A stretch of 64,000 nt of DNA from Crossaster papposus (GCA_037893245.1 JBAIAA010000672.1:1-64000); one strand, 5' to 3'; shown: positions 23,301-35,026, counted from the first letter of the stretch. Numbers and translations: made by a program. The notes: generated by a model from the letters alone, not told the origin.

Positions 23301-24777
23301 TATTGTGGTTGTTTTAATTTCAGGGTGGTATCTACCTGCTAACATTGATGGATAATTACTCGGCTGGATTCTCGCTTCTATTGATAGCTCTGCTTGAGTG
23401 TGTAGTCATCTCGCTTGTTTATGGTGAGATATTCTGTGATAAAAGAAAACCAGGATTGTTTTTGTTATTAAGAAAAACGACCATTTTTGTTTGAAGCTTG
23501 AAGAGCGGTATTTTTTTCCGGTAACGGTAAAGGTTGGTTTCCTTTCTTTCTTTTTTTTATTCGCCATTTTTTAAAGTTTTGAAATGCTGTACAATACAAT
23601 GTTTTCAATTGTTGGTTGTTGCTGTCTTCTGTTGTAGGGATTAACAGGTTCAGCAGGGATATGGCAGTGATGGTCCCGAATGGACTAGGTATCTACTGGA
23701 AAGTTTGCCTGGTGCTGCTGGCTCCATTGATACTTGGTGTAAGTCAATCAATTAATTAACGAACCCGTCGTGGAACAAAGGGGCTGGTGCATTCCTTGAG
23801 ACCAATTTTAGCAAATGTTGTGAATCTACCCATAGTACACGTTTACATCTATATTTAATTGTACCTAGCAGTATGCGCACGCACCGTGTTTTGCATAAAT
23901 TTGGTTAAGAGATGACATGATGGTTGGGTGTATTTCTGATTTGCTGAGGATGCTTTGCAAAAGTTGCTCCAAGAAATGTATACGAACTTTATGTTTACAA
24001 GTGTATAATGTTTGTTTCTTTGTTTCTGTCCTGTAGGCCATCTTCGTCTTCTTTGCTGTGACATACAGCAATCTAACCTACGGTGATTACACCTACCCAC
24101 CGTTTGGCGAGGGCTTAGGTTGGCTGATGGTGCTTGCTGCCGTGGTAGCTCTTCCAGCCTACGCGGTATTCTTCTTGGTGGTGCGTGCTGAAGGGGACAC
24201 GCTGTTAGAGGTAGGTTTGCTGGTCTGTTGGAATTGCCGAGTTTTCTGCCTCGCCAGAGAGCGAGGCCGTGAGGCAATATCCTGTTTAATTGAAAAGAAT
24301 GCCTCCCAAAGATGCTATTGCAATACTACGGGCGTAACGTGAATTTATGACTCTATGAAATACGGACTTATAGGCAGTATTGCGCATGCTCAATTAAGTG
24401 ATGTTATGATAATTAGGGGTGTTACCGGTCACGTGAGAGGGTTTAACCAATAACAGGAAAAATTAGTCCGATTTTCACAGGTCCGATGTTCATATCTCAC
24501 TATTTAACATTAGTGCTTTAGTGATCTAACAAATTAATATATTTCTTTTTAGCGCTTGAAATTCTCCTACAAGCCAAGTCCTGAATGGGGTCCGGCTAAA
24601 AACTCTGACCGCCTGAGGGCGGGCTACCCGCTACTCCCTGGTTCCAGTGAGGATATGAGTGTCGAGTTTGAGAATTCTCCGCCCGCTTATACCAGCATCT
24701 ACCCGGGACCATTGGAGGCAGGAGGGGTAATACTTCAAACCAAACTATCTAAAGAAGACGAAAACAATATCGAATAG
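17307..24777 (+). CDS. SLC6 Na+/Cl--dependent amino-acid (glycine-type) transporter
   Basis: Twelve-TM plasma-membrane symporter of the SLC6 family, likely moving glycine or another neutral amino acid. Coding exons: 17307-17363, 19080-19284, 20586-20717, 21061-21289, 21391-21523, 21724-21858, 21976-22079, 22231-22355, 22592-22704, 22952-23092, 23324-23423, 23638-23738, 24037-24210, 24553-24777 (TAG). They sum to 1974 nt, 657 residues, with every junction in phase. TM1 (~60-80) has [14 protein letters not shown]; Gly71 sits where monoamine transporters have Asp, which marks an amino-acid carrier. EL2 has the conserved C-x8-C pair ([12 protein letters not shown]) and NGT/NTS glycosylation sites. 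TM6 reads [18 protein letters not shown] and TM8 GLDSQF, an ion-site segment. The C-tail has PSPEWGP. Overall resemblance is closest to GlyT (SLC6A5/A9), with ATB0,+ (SLC6A14) as the alternative. The GLDSQF segment is more like SLC6A14 than GlyT1. ATTAAA at 24811 may be the poly(A) signal. Confidence 0.93.
17642..17782 (+). repeat. G-rich (GGGAGGG) tract in an SLC6 intron
   Basis: About 140 bp of G with scattered A, strongly G-quadruplex-prone. It creates glycine-rich (+) and proline-rich (-) open frames that are not genes. Confidence 0.9.
17976..18126 (+). repeat. Dispersed family F3, copy 1
   Basis: Shares cacaaaacgccc, ggatggtt, gtttatatcctact and aaatgctctttccg with 37984-38003 plus 38873-38957, and with the reverse strand of 57425-57590. 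It lies inside an SLC6 intron. Confidence 0.75.
18165..18442. mobile_element. Foldback element, family F4, copy 1
   Basis: 18252-18442 begins ttatacaaca and ends with the inverse tgttgtataa; the inner arms share catctgattgg in inverted form. The block also shares gccgtgcatt and gcaacgaYcca-type sequence with 55862-56045, so it is a two-copy family. Confidence 0.65.
18948..19060 (+). repeat. ~24-bp tandem repeat before SLC6 coding exon 2
   Basis: Four to five copies of a tcatttgtttcatattttct-type unit lie in the polypyrimidine-rich region just upstream of the 19080 acceptor. They may extend the splice-site pyrimidine tract. Confidence 0.8.
22740..22830 (-). repeat. tRNA-derived SINE relic in an SLC6 intron
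   Basis: The minus strand reads ggttcgaatcc (B-box) at 22751-22761, with a tRNA-like upstream region. Degenerate. Confidence 0.4.
23839..23919. mobile_element. Half-copy of the foldback element at 50130-50368
   Basis: Shares gtttacatct, gtatgcgcacgca, cataaatttggttaagagat with one arm of the large foldback at 50 kb. Only one arm is present, so this is a solo arm or truncated copy in an SLC6 intron. Confidence 0.7.
24333..24518 (+). repeat. Dispersed family E2, copy in the last SLC6 intron
   Basis: Shows the family order: gtgaattt...gactctatgaaat, attgcgcatgctc, ggtcacgtgagagggttt, aaccaataa, gattttcacag, catatctcac. Other copies lie at 27747, 35027/35933, 62112 and 62279. Confidence 0.8.
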
Positions 24778-25971
24778 ACTTGTTAGTGATTAAATATTCG
24801 GTGAAGGTAAATTAAAAGTAGGCCTACTATACATTTAGGTCTACAAACACAAAGAGAATACACAATTATGAAATACCAGATTTGACTGTAAGTAAAGGAT
24901 GGCCTTAAGCATACTGTGAAATCACGTCACCTGGTGTGATGTGGTTTTCTAGAAAAGTAGAATTTTGTATTGCAGTCGTTGGAGAAACCTGACTATTTAC
25001 AAACACTGTCCCCGATGTATTGAATTTAGTTCGTCCAATGCTAGACTGTTACACATCCATTAATGGGTTCGAGCCAACTAGTCTGGTTTCCTAACCTGAT
25101 AATTCCTGGATGTCTATAAATTGCTCCGTTTTGTCAGAAAGAAGTAAGGAACCAGACTACATAGCATCTATGAACACAACTAAACCAACACGTCAACGTC
25201 GCAATATTTACTATAATGGGATGGGACACCGGGACATCCATCGTCTAAATTATTTAAATATTTATTCCCGATTGTCTTGGATGTTGAACAGAATGGGAAC
25301 AATTTTGTACCATTCGATTGTTAAGTTTTCTGAGAAATTTGACATTTCATTACAAAATGAGTACTCTGATGTAACATGGGACGTCGTGTCTCTTTTATAT
25401 ATTGTTTTTTGTTATTGTTGTTGGATTTATTGTACGAACCGTCTCTGCTTACTGTTGACCACAAAATGGAACCGTGCGTATTTTTATAAGGTTATTGTAG
25501 ATACATTACAAGAAATGTGGTGAAAATGTGGCGTATATAAACCAGAACGTTTGTACGCATTTCAAAGGAATAGCTTAGTAATACATTTTAATCAAGATGT
25601 ATCATTAATATTTACGATTGTTTAGTAACGTAAATTCAATTGTTAGGTAATGAATGCTTTGTTTTAAAAAGTAATTATGTCACCTTTAGGTTAATTTATA
25701 CAGTTTAATTATAGCGACAAATTTTTCCATTACAGTTTATCTATAAACTGTGATAGTTTATATCTTGACAACAACTAGTCGTTTTTTTTATTAGCCGTTT
25801 TGGAATTTGTGCTGAAACGGCTCGTTTTCGTAAAGTTTTTGTTTTCTCCATATTTTTTTTACACGTTTTTTTTTCTTCTACCGATACACTGTCGAATTGG
25901 TGATAAATTCATAATTCTATTCAACTCGTCAAACAGCTGGTTAACGGCATAATTAGTCGGAAGAGCAATGC
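24778..25971. other. SLC6 3' flank and intergenic sequence
   Basis: Contains two ATTAAA hexamers (24789, 24811). A 137-codon open frame at 25110-25523 has an AT-rich, unrecognisable product and no family motif; I do not call it a gene. Confidence 0.5.
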
Positions 25972-26006
25972 GTTTCCATGGCGATAAATGCAGTAACCAT
26001 GGACAC
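25972..26006 (+). promoter_or_regulatory. Two X-box-like (RFX) motifs upstream of the discoidin gene
   Basis: GTTTCCATGGCGAT (25972-25985) and GTAACCATGGACAC (25993-26006) both resemble the RFX X-box consensus GTNRCC-N0-3-RGYAAC. They lie about 200-235 bp before the signal-peptide ATG. RFX sites are known for ciliated-cell genes; binding here is inference. Confidence 0.3.
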
Positions 26007-26205
26007 CGATACGTACAATGAAATACAAAGGCACCAGTAGAACCTTTCGAATCTACAGTATTATTTATTTCGACAAAGTCAATTTAGTCTTGGATTGTAA
26101 GCAGCAACATTATACCAACGCATCTCGACTTCGTCTTGTTATTGTTTTGGTTTTGAGCGTGTTTGAAAACAACTTTTCTATCAAGTTTTTGGGAGACCAA
26201 AGCAT

Positions 26206-28302
26206 ATGACAGGAATGTTGTCTCCATATTTTGCCTTAGCAGTATATCTGGCCACAGTTTACGGTAAGTTTGTGTATTTATTCTTTTATTTGGGCTTAGA
26301 TTATTATACAGAATGAAACAAATATTGAATGAACGAACACAAAACGAGGTTGGATGACATCCGGTGCACAAACCCTATGAGACTGGTGTGAACAATTCTG
26401 GTTTTCTTTTTCCTTGGTAAATTCGATATTTTATGAACTAAATTTGACTTTTTAAGGAATGTTTTTGCTTTCTGGTGGCTGGTAGGTCAAAGTACGGAAA
26501 ATGATAGTGATGTCCATGTAGAGTATTACTTCTAAATGTATGTATTTTTTATGGGGTGTGTTTAGCACGGCAACAAATACATGTTCAAATTATTGGTTGG
26601 TATTTGTTACGAGCTATGCAATTTGTATACATTGTATTTTGGAGGTTGTAAGAATTAAACTGGTTTGAAAACAACATTTGCAAATCTTGAGCCAATCTGT
26701 AGATTTAAGTTACGTCGTTTTAAACATCTTTTTAACTAAATGCCTAATCCTAACCTAGTCATTCCAGTGAAACGATAATCGTTGGGAATGGCTACCGATG
26801 AAACCTTCACAGTGATAATTTCAGACTCGCCCTACGCTTACGAGTAATTCACCGTAATAGATTTGCCATTGAATTAAGCTTGACAGTAATTGTTCGGTTG
26901 GATGACAAATGAGCGTTGAGCTACTGCGAATGCGCACCTGAGCATGCAATATCTAAAATATTAATGGTCATTATCGCATTGTACTTTCTTCTGCTGCGGA
27001 ACCGTACAATTCCGTTAATAAATAATTAATTATGTAGTTGGCCAGTTTTAAATGTACCGTGACGTTTCAGAACCAGCTCATGGGCCTAATGGACGCGTTG
27101 CCCGAGCCAAAGGTGAACCCCGTCCAGCAGTCAAAAACGCGTCAAAACACCGACGGAGTCACAAAAACAAGTTCCAAAGATTTTGTTAAAGGGATCGTAC
27201 GTTTGGTAATTACTCCAAAAATGTATGGCAATACTTACTTTTCACTTCGGTTAAAGTACTATAAGTACTGCGGTTATAGAAAAAGATATCACTTTTTATC
27301 CCAACAAATTTGAATCTGAGAAGCGTTACTACAGTGACGTTTCTCAGATTGTGTATTCTAATGCAGATTATTCTTCCTGCGTGGACATAACCGCTCCAGA
27401 TTTCGGCAATATCTCAAAATCGCTAACACCTTTTGAAATGAAATTTGTACAGGTTAGTTTTATGGTATATATCTATAACTAAATAGGATTGAAACAAAGA
27501 GTGGGTTCCAATTACCAAACGTATCCGATCCCTTTAAACAATTAGGCCTATAGCCTACTTCATATTTTTTATAATTATACTTTATATTTGAAACGCCGCT
27601 CTCTATAGCTACGTTTATGACACATGTTCCTCGAATATCCTCGCTCGCGTGATTGGTCCGGGAGGTAAGCTAACTCCTAATATGGGCATTGGCGCGCGCG
27701 TCCCGCGTACTGCTCGATGTATACGCAGAACGCAAGCTGCCGGTTCTGCGTGAATTATAAGGACTCTAAAATACGGACTCGTTTGTGGTACTGCGCATGC
27801 CTTGTGAAGTTTTAACCAATAACAAGTGTAATAAAGCGACCATAATTTCACGGGCGTCCAAATTCCATGTGACATCGGAAAAGTATTTAAAACTGGCGCA
27901 GGTGTTATCGGCCGTTTAAAACTACCCACGTGACGAGCTTTTGACCAATAGGAATAGGTAAGCTGTCTTGGGTATTTATGAATGGATTATATTTGTAACA
28001 ACGAACTGTCTGTTCTCAGTTTACCTAGGTAACGTAGACGGCGAGGTGAGGTCGTGTAGTTACTACGGCCGTCCACCCAAGGCTGTGCCTGGTGAACGTT
28101 GGATGAAGACGGCAATGCGAGAAGCGTACCGACGATGTGAACATCAGAATTACACTGGCCCTACAGGTGTGTGTACTGTGCACGTAAAGTTACGTAGCTG
28201 CCCTAGCCCAGGTTGGACACCTACGTTGTGTATAGTCGTAACGCAATGAAGAACGTCGTCCAACCTGGGCTAGTTGCCCGACACTAGTGAGCTAATTAAA
28301 TT

Positions 28303-28333
<31 letters not shown>

Positions 28334-29402
28334 ATCGCTTAAAAATGATACAAAATTCCACTTTTCTTGAAAACCACACCATATCAGGTGTCGTGATTTC
28401 ACAGGATGCTTGAGACTATTATTCGTAAGGTATTTCATAATAATTTAGTAGTTTTTTATGTTTTCAAAATGTGTGTACACCTTTAATATCAGTTTGTGTA
28501 ATTTCCATACTGTGGTAGGTTGTTGCAACGGCAAACCTCTTGGTATGGCGGATGGTTCTATTCCAGATAGCAGCATCACAGCTAACCCAATGAATGTGGA
28601 CGGCAATCATTATCCACACAATGCGCGACTAGGTAAGGTATTTTCTTTTGTTGAACAAAGCTTTTGTAAATGTATAATGAAAACGGTAAAAAAGAAATGG
28701 CCAAGTGTCGTGGCCCATTGAGTTTGTTGTCTGTGGGTACAATTACAACAACAGTTAATTAATATTTGTTTAGGGGCCGGTTCGGGTTGGCGCGTCAATC
28801 CGTCCTTAGAGTTCAACTGGATTCAGGTGGACATCGGTACAATGTGCAGCGTTTCTGGTCTGATCACTCAAGGCTATTACAGTAGCTGGGTGGTTGAATA
28901 TCAAGTCGTATACAGCGCTGACGGGGAAGACTGGCGCAATGTGACGGATGGGGACGGGGCACCTAGGAGGTTGTCCCAACAGATGGAAGCCCCCAAAAAG
29001 AAGGTATTTCCTAACCATTTCCAAATTAGGAAGGAACTGCAAAATAACATCAATAATGTGGAGTGGGACAAATAATACTGGAAATAGGCCGTTCCTTTTT
29101 ACAACTCTCTATAGTCGCCCTGGGTGCACCCAAAAACCGGATCCAACCAATTAGGTGGCCCTTTACAAAAGGGCAGTCTTGAAAACGTAACGAGCTTTCT
29201 TATTGGCTAGCTACCCATTCATAAAATCTTATTTTTTACTGTTCGTTTGAAGTTCACAGCAAACACCATCGCCCAGGTGACCAACAAGTTTCCTGTAGCC
29301 GTGCGCACCAGGTTCATACGAATTGAACCCACACAGCTCCAGCCTAATGTGAACAATACCTGCTACTTGAAGTTTGAAGTGCTGGGGTGCCACGATATAT
29401 AG
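26206..29402 (+). CDS. Secreted single discoidin (F5/8 type C) domain protein
   Basis: Five exons: 26206-26263, 28020-28166, 28519-28632, 28774-29003, 29253-29402 (TAG). They total 699 nt, 232 residues, with phases 1,1,1,0 all consistent. Exon 1 encodes a hydrophobic signal peptide (MTGMLSPYFALAVYLATVY). Exon 2 gives a short region with two cysteines (RSCSYYGRPP, YRRCEHQN) that I do not recognise. Residues ~70-229 are a complete discoidin domain: KPLGMADGSIPDSSITA, PHNARLG, WIQVDIG, ITQGYYSSWV, YSADGEDW, TRFIRIEPTQLQP and the closing EVLGC. Such domains bind glycans or phospholipid surfaces; the ligand here is unknown. An AATAAA at 29810 is a possible poly(A) signal. A 42-nt cassette at 27071-27112 (phase 1 to 1) could be an optional exon. 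The direct join of exon 1 to 28020 is the least certain junction. Confidence 0.85.
27071..27112 (+). other. Possible optional exon of the discoidin gene
   Basis: A good acceptor (gacgtttcag) precedes a phase-1 reading EPAHGPNGRVARAKG; AAAG/GTGAAC would close it in phase 1 at 27112. Without that donor the frame runs through a basic stretch to a TAA near 27190. Weak evidence. Confidence 0.2.
27747..27990 (+). repeat. Family E2 copy plus a second repeat fragment in a discoidin-gene intron
   Basis: 27747-27880 carries E2 motifs (actgcgcatgcc, aaccaataac). Around 27905-27990 the order acccacgtg, gaccaatagga, tatttat matches 61720-61780. The fragment ends just before the exon at 28020. Confidence 0.6.
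28196..28332. repeat. Foldback hairpin and CTGG microsatellite in a discoidin-gene intron
   Basis: Arms around 28198-28217 and 28260-28278 (ccctagcccaggttgg and its inverse) form a hairpin. Seven to eight CTGG repeats follow at 28303-28332. Confidence 0.75.
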
Positions 29403-29809
29403 GTCAGCCGCAGAGCTGAACGATACATTTCTGATGAGTAACGTAGAGTACAGTTTTTCTGACAAAACTAAGGTATCGATCGACGCTACAGTGAAAATCC
29501 ACTAGAATTAGACCAATTGAAACATAACCAGTCGTGTCGTAAATAATCTGGTTTCCAGACCAAATAGTTCTGACTATTTCGGATGAATTTATTATGTCCG
29601 GTAGCCGCCAATGTCGCGTCTCCAAAACTGGGGAAATTCCTTTAGTTTTCAAAAAATGTCCGAAGTTTTCCGAACACGTTCTATTGACGATCGGGTATTA
29701 TTGTTCTCGTTCGGGATGATCGAATGTTTTTGGGAGTTAAATGGTTGCGTAAAACAACGTTAACAAAATAATGTCCATCGATCCAGATTTTGTTTTCTGG
29801 TTTGCGTAA

Positions 29810-29815
29810 AATAAA
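29810..29815 (+). terminator. Candidate poly(A) signal of the discoidin gene
   Basis: AATAAA lies about 400 nt after the stop codon, just before a TTAA-flanked repeat copy at 29868. It is the first canonical hexamer seen downstream. Low certainty because the motif is common by chance. Confidence 0.3.
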
Positions 29816-29867
29816 ACTCGCATTGGCATAAATTAACATTAAACCAAATGCCTAATAATATCACTAT

Positions 29868-29945
29868 TTAAAGGTAGGATACACAATTTGTACATATCGA
29901 AAACAATCTTTACTACCTAATTATTAAGAAATAGTTATTAATTAA
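29868..29945 (+). mobile_element. TTAA-flanked family, 5' end fragment
   Basis: TTAA followed by aggtaggatacacaattt and then the family-like attattaagaaat. It matches the starts at 35074 and 63022. Confidence 0.7.
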
Positions 29946-31290
29946 TAAAATAAAAAATATTATTAATAAAATAATTAAAAGCTGACATTTATCCCAAAGT
30001 AAGACGCAGCCCAGACGCAGTAATATAGTTTGTTAACCAATGCATAAAGACATTCAGAAGTATTGTAGAATCCATCCAGTTAAAGTTAGCTCTTCGTTTC
30101 CCCGTCATACAATACTATGTAGCTCGAAGATTTCCTCCCTGGGCGACTGTCAGAATAGATAACATCTTTTATTCCAGAGGTTCGAACCGGTCACCCTAAC
30201 CCATCCCAACGTAATCATTCCTGTCGCCTCCGTCCATCGCTCGCTCTCGTTTGGCTACTGACAACGCGATTGATGTTATTTACCGCGCGCGCTGTTCTTA
30301 TTATTCATCCTTTATATTAGGAGTAATTTCATAACAATGCCGCGGGTTGTGTATGCCAACATTGCGAATAATGGATTTAGTCTTGGAGAATATGGACGTA
30401 TACTCTTAAGAGAGCGAGAAACTAGGGCGAGCAATGTTCGGTGCAGATGGCGCCAAAGTGGAATATAATCTCCCAACGGGGTTTTCTCAATTGTTGTGCA
30501 AGCAATGTGGGATAGTATAGATCAATTCGTCACCTTGTTCAATCGCCTGTATTTGGGCACTGAGGGAAACGCTGATGCGCTCTGAGCTCTGAGTGGATAG
30601 AATATGTGTAACCATGTGAACTGGAGGTCATTAGTTCCGCGGCTTAGCTGCGCTACGTGCAATTCGAAAGGTCACGGTACGCTACCCAGAATGCCGTGCG
30701 TTTCCTTCACATAAAACTGTGAAGCGCACATCAGTGCTTCCCAGAACAAAAATTCAAGCCCATATATAGTCTCGTTGGTCAAGGCGTTCGGTTGTAGTGT
30801 CCGATGGACAATGGCCGCGATATGCATACACTCACATCTACATTGTCCAACAAGTTTAGAGTCCTGAGACAAAAATAACAAACATTTTCCGAAAAAATTG
30901 AAACCTCTGTTGTTGTTCCAAAGCGATGACCAGCACAGAGCCACAGACTAATGTTCATTTCGTAGCTCTTCACGCTTCAAACTACGTTGAGTACGAGGTT
31001 GAATGCATAGCGAGCGGCTGCTATTTCTAAATAGCGGGCGACCATCGATCGTCGGACAATGTCGAACGCCTTGTGACCAAGACTAGCCCATCTATCACTA
31101 ACAAAGGATAAACATGCTATTGGATTTCTTATTACAATATTACAGCTAATAGATTTATTGTTATATCTTTCATATATTCTATGCGTAGCCCTAACACACG
31201 GGAACACTAAAAATGCATTTTTAAATATTTTCGGAAAATGTTTGTTATGACAAAAAAAATCACGACTTGCATGCATGTCGTGAATAAAAA
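29946..31290. other. Intergenic, no gene seen
   Basis: A B-box-like ggttcgaacc lies near 30180. Open frames on the minus strand at 30672-30973 have no recognisable product. Confidence 0.45.
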
Positions 31291-31295
31291 GTCGT

Positions 31296-31640
31296 GACAA
31301 ATTGTGTGATGTCGTAAATGCAATATGTGATGTCGTAAATGCAATATGTGATGTCGTAAATAAGTATGTGATGTCGTACATAAAAGTTTGTGATGTCGTG
31401 AATTTAATATGTGATGTCGTAAATAGAAAATTGTGATGTCGTAAACAAATATGTGATGTTGTTAAAAAACATATGTGATGTCGTAAAAAAATATGTGATG
31501 TCGTAAACAAAACATATGTGATGTCGTAAACAAAAGTGTGATGTCGTAAAAAAAAATGTGTGATGTCGTAAACAAATATGTGATGTCGTAAAAAAAAAAT
31601 TATGTGATGTCGTAAAACAGTATGTGATGTAGTAAATGAA
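31296..31640. repeat. Degenerate ~17-22-bp minisatellite (gtgatgtcgtaaa)
   Basis: About 17 copies of tatgtgatgtcgtaaaYaaa with variable A-run spacers. A 245-codon minus-strand open frame here is produced by the repeat. Confidence 0.88.
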
Positions 31641-33640
31641 ATTCGCGTCTTTGATGTCTCTTCAGGGCCACCATACCTATAGGATGTGTACAAGTTTATA
31701 GTATTGCACAACATTACCGTTCACTATTTGTGAAATTTTAAATTTAATTTATGAATTGTTATGTATTGGTAGAACAAATTGAATATATTTAACCCCAAAA
31801 CGTTAATGCAAGATGTCACAACTTCCGACGAAAAAGAAAACGCGAGAAACAAACTCGCTACTCCAAAGCATTATTATAATGGGTGATTTCCAGCGCGCGA
31901 GGACCTGGTGTCACATGAAATCCTGACTCCTAGCAAATCTTGTCTCTTTTAACTATTAGCTTCAATATTCACACGTGACCCCATGTTGTCCCAATAGCAC
32001 GAGCAACACGTCCATGCGTTGGTACGTCACATAGTCCAAATATCATACCACATCGGCTGTTCCAGTAACCTATATTCAAAGTGATCTATCAACAAAGAAA
32101 AGAAAAAACCTAGGGCTATAAACCCAAATCCACTTTTCCCTCAACCCCAATAAATCTTTTGAATGATAAACATGTGGTTTGCTCTGCGCTTCATCTCGAC
32201 AATGTATGCGCTTGTTGACATGCCGTTCAGAAGAAAACGCGCGCAATTTACATTCTGATTAATAAGAGGGTGTTGACTGATCGCGAAATTGTAGAGGAAG
32301 GGAGTTACTATAAACTATCTCGTGTTGAGGTACTTGTATTCTTGAAGGCACTTTATAGGTCCCCTAACACGTTTTCCATCATTCAGTCTTGCTCTGTGGG
32401 TACAATAATTAGCAAGGTAAAATTGGCGAAGAGAAAAAGACTAACGATAATAATAAATAAAAATAGATGGATTCGAACCACAAATCTGATGCCACTTTGT
32501 TGAATCATTTTTCGGGAATATTTGTTATTATAATAGATCAATTTGTCTACTAAGCGTTGCCAAAACGTGTGAGATTAAGTCAAGCATGTACATCAGACTA
32601 ATTTATATAACAGAAGTTTGAAATTGATTGATATAAGACGAATTCGATCTGGAATGCTTGAATCTAAACAGCTTGGACGAATTTGATCTGTGATGACGAA
32701 TATTCCCCAGTCATTGTTTAAAGGTAATCTACACCATTGGAAATTAATTAAATTATCAGAAATGGGTGGATTTGGGGGTTTATTTTTTAGTAAATATTGT
32801 TTAACTGATCTGTCCGAAGTTTTATCATGGATGCCGAGAAAAAAATACAACCAAAATTAAATACAAATATGCGCAATATAAGTGAGTCCGGATTAAAATC
32901 CATGCCACACCTGTCCACACTCCAGACTATCCCCCCCCCCACCCCCCACCCCCCCCCCCCCCCACCCCCCCACCCCCCCCCCCCCCCCCATATCTGAAAA
33001 GAATTCCTGAGATTCCGGGAACACAATGAGACTAAACGCGGTGGTTATTCCGCCATTATCTTGCTTAATGTGCGGTACGAGTATTCTGCTCATTAAGCAT
33101 TGTCGGGTTTTATGTGATTGGGTTGCGGAGCAGGACTGACCGTTTGGCTGTCCGTTGAAAGTTGGATCTGTCATCGTCTGGTCATTTTAAGGACAGTGAC
33201 TGAACGAATCTGTCATGCTCAATGTAGACTTGTGAACACACACAGCCCGCGTATGCATGTACAGACACTCACTAAACAGTGTATGGTTATAGTGCCAAGT
33301 AAACATGCGATTGTCATGATTGCCTGTGTCGACGAACCACAACACACCATGAACGAGTAACGGGCTATGCCACAACATGATTCCGTGGTCGATAAAGACA
33401 CCTCGAGTGAAACCAAATTCGCGTATACCAACCGATTGTGTCTAATGGTAATTCCATGGAAATATCAGGCCATTTCGGAGCTTCATTTCTATTCGGAGAG
33501 ACAGACCGTTTCGACACACCAAGGCCGATGAAATCAAGACGCTATCAAGACGGTAAGAAATATTCTTTTGGGTCCACTACTTTTATCTGAAGTTACAATT
33601 GGGTTACATTTTCACAATATTACGTAAAAAGTAGATCTTT
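31641..33640. other. Intergenic, no gene seen
   Basis: Holds a B-box-like relic (32469-32479, minus strand), a TTAA-family start at 32718 and a poly-C/A tract at 32931-32989 that makes glycine-rich minus-strand frames. Confidence 0.45.
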
Positions 33641-33646
33641 AAGATC

Positions 33647-33745
33647 CTAGGGTGTGTGCAAAATCATATTGATTTTGAAGGATTTGAGAGGGTTCCTAAC
33701 CCTCCCAAATCCTTCAAAATCAATACGATTTTGCACACACCCTAA
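33647..33745. mobile_element. Near-perfect foldback, ~48-bp arms
   Basis: Arms 33647-33694 and 33698-33745 are inverted copies with few mismatches (gggtgtgtgcaaaatca, ttgattttgaaggattt) and a loop of only ~3 bp. The RNA would be a long hairpin. Confidence 0.88.
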
Positions 33746-35026
33746 CCCCCTAGGTTGTGTGCTAGTCGGCGCTGGCTAAACTTCAGTAAACGCTATTTTG
33801 CCATTCGGCTTGTACAGCGCCCTCTACATTATTGAAGGTATTAATTTCCCAACATATCAAAAGAAATTTGGTCTGACGCGTGAAGATCATAGGTTCATAT
33901 CTCTGTAGTAGGGCCTTTTTTATTTTATTTGTTTTATTCAAAAATATTAGGAATATTTTTTTTTTTTTTATAATTTTGAAATTTAATCGCATTGTATTAT
34001 TCATTTTTTTTCTGATTTGTGGCTAGGAATGTATTTTTTAAGCGAAATAAAGTTCAAAATTATAAAATGGTATGCATGGTTAGGAGGAGAAACACAAAGA
34101 AGGGATTCTGGGAGTGGAGTAGAACAGACCAAGAGAGGATTAATCCCCCAGGGATCTCGATAGAGCGTGGCCTCCGCACCAACTGCAAAAACGCCCCCAA
34201 CCGGAAAAAGCGTGTCACTCCTTGGTGGCGCTGTCACTCACCGCGCTCCGCCCTATCTCTCAACATTTGACAGTCTTAATGAATATGTCGTGAACAGGAT
34301 ATTTGGCTGTAGGGCCATCGCAGATTTTTCCCTAAAAAATTATGTAGAATAAAAACAAGAAATTTTCAAAATGTTCTAAATTGCTGCCAAGTGAACAATT
34401 ATCTGCCATGTTGTGCACCAATAGCCTGACTAAATGTAGGGTTCCTTTGCTAAATCTTTAGATACATTACCAGAAATAAATAAATAAAACGCGGGCATTA
34501 GAAGATTGGCTCATATCGACCATGAAACTCCACTTCAACAGAACAGACAGTACAGGAAGATTTTAAAACTGAAAACGATTGTTATAAGATCCATTCAAAT
34601 CGACAAATGAAACTATGATGAGCAACAATACTTCACTTATCAACATGAGTTTGTAAATACGACGGGTATTCAGTATGTCCGGCTCGGCCTTATAATTACG
34701 CGGACTTATACACGCGATCACAAAACAAATCAACAGCCGAAATTGAAATAGCAATGTTCATTAATTTCAGACTAGTAATCACATCTCCCCGTGAAAAGTC
34801 TACGGGACACGAACAAGGCTTCGGGGCCGACTCGTTCCCCTTTCAATCGAGATAATTGAAATCTGAAAGATCTGAGATGTTCTGCCGTCCTAAAGAGAAT
34901 CACGATCACTTCCGCATTGGTGGAGATCAGGACCTGAGATTCGCCCCCGCCAGATAGCTTCCGATTAGTCGGGGTTCGATCACGTGGGAGTATTATTAAC
35001 ATGTGATACAAAGACAGGTGTAGCAT
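33746..35026. other. Intergenic, no gene seen
   Basis: AT-rich, with short unrecognisable open frames on both strands. Confidence 0.4.

Noticed and set aside
25110..25523. 137-codon frame after the SLC6 gene
   Set aside because: No recognisable domain, no splice or promoter context; likely chance in an AT-rich 3' flank.
27367..27452. Possible exon with good splice sites in the discoidin gene
   Set aside because: Its phases (1 to 0) do not fit the next exon, which needs phase 1.
31296..31640. CRISPR-like array
   Set aside because: Spacers are A-rich variants of the unit itself, not unique sequences, and the genome is eukaryotic.
30977..31714. 245-codon minus-strand frame rich in TTSH repeats
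   Set aside because: Created by the gtgatgtcgtaaa repeat; no domain.
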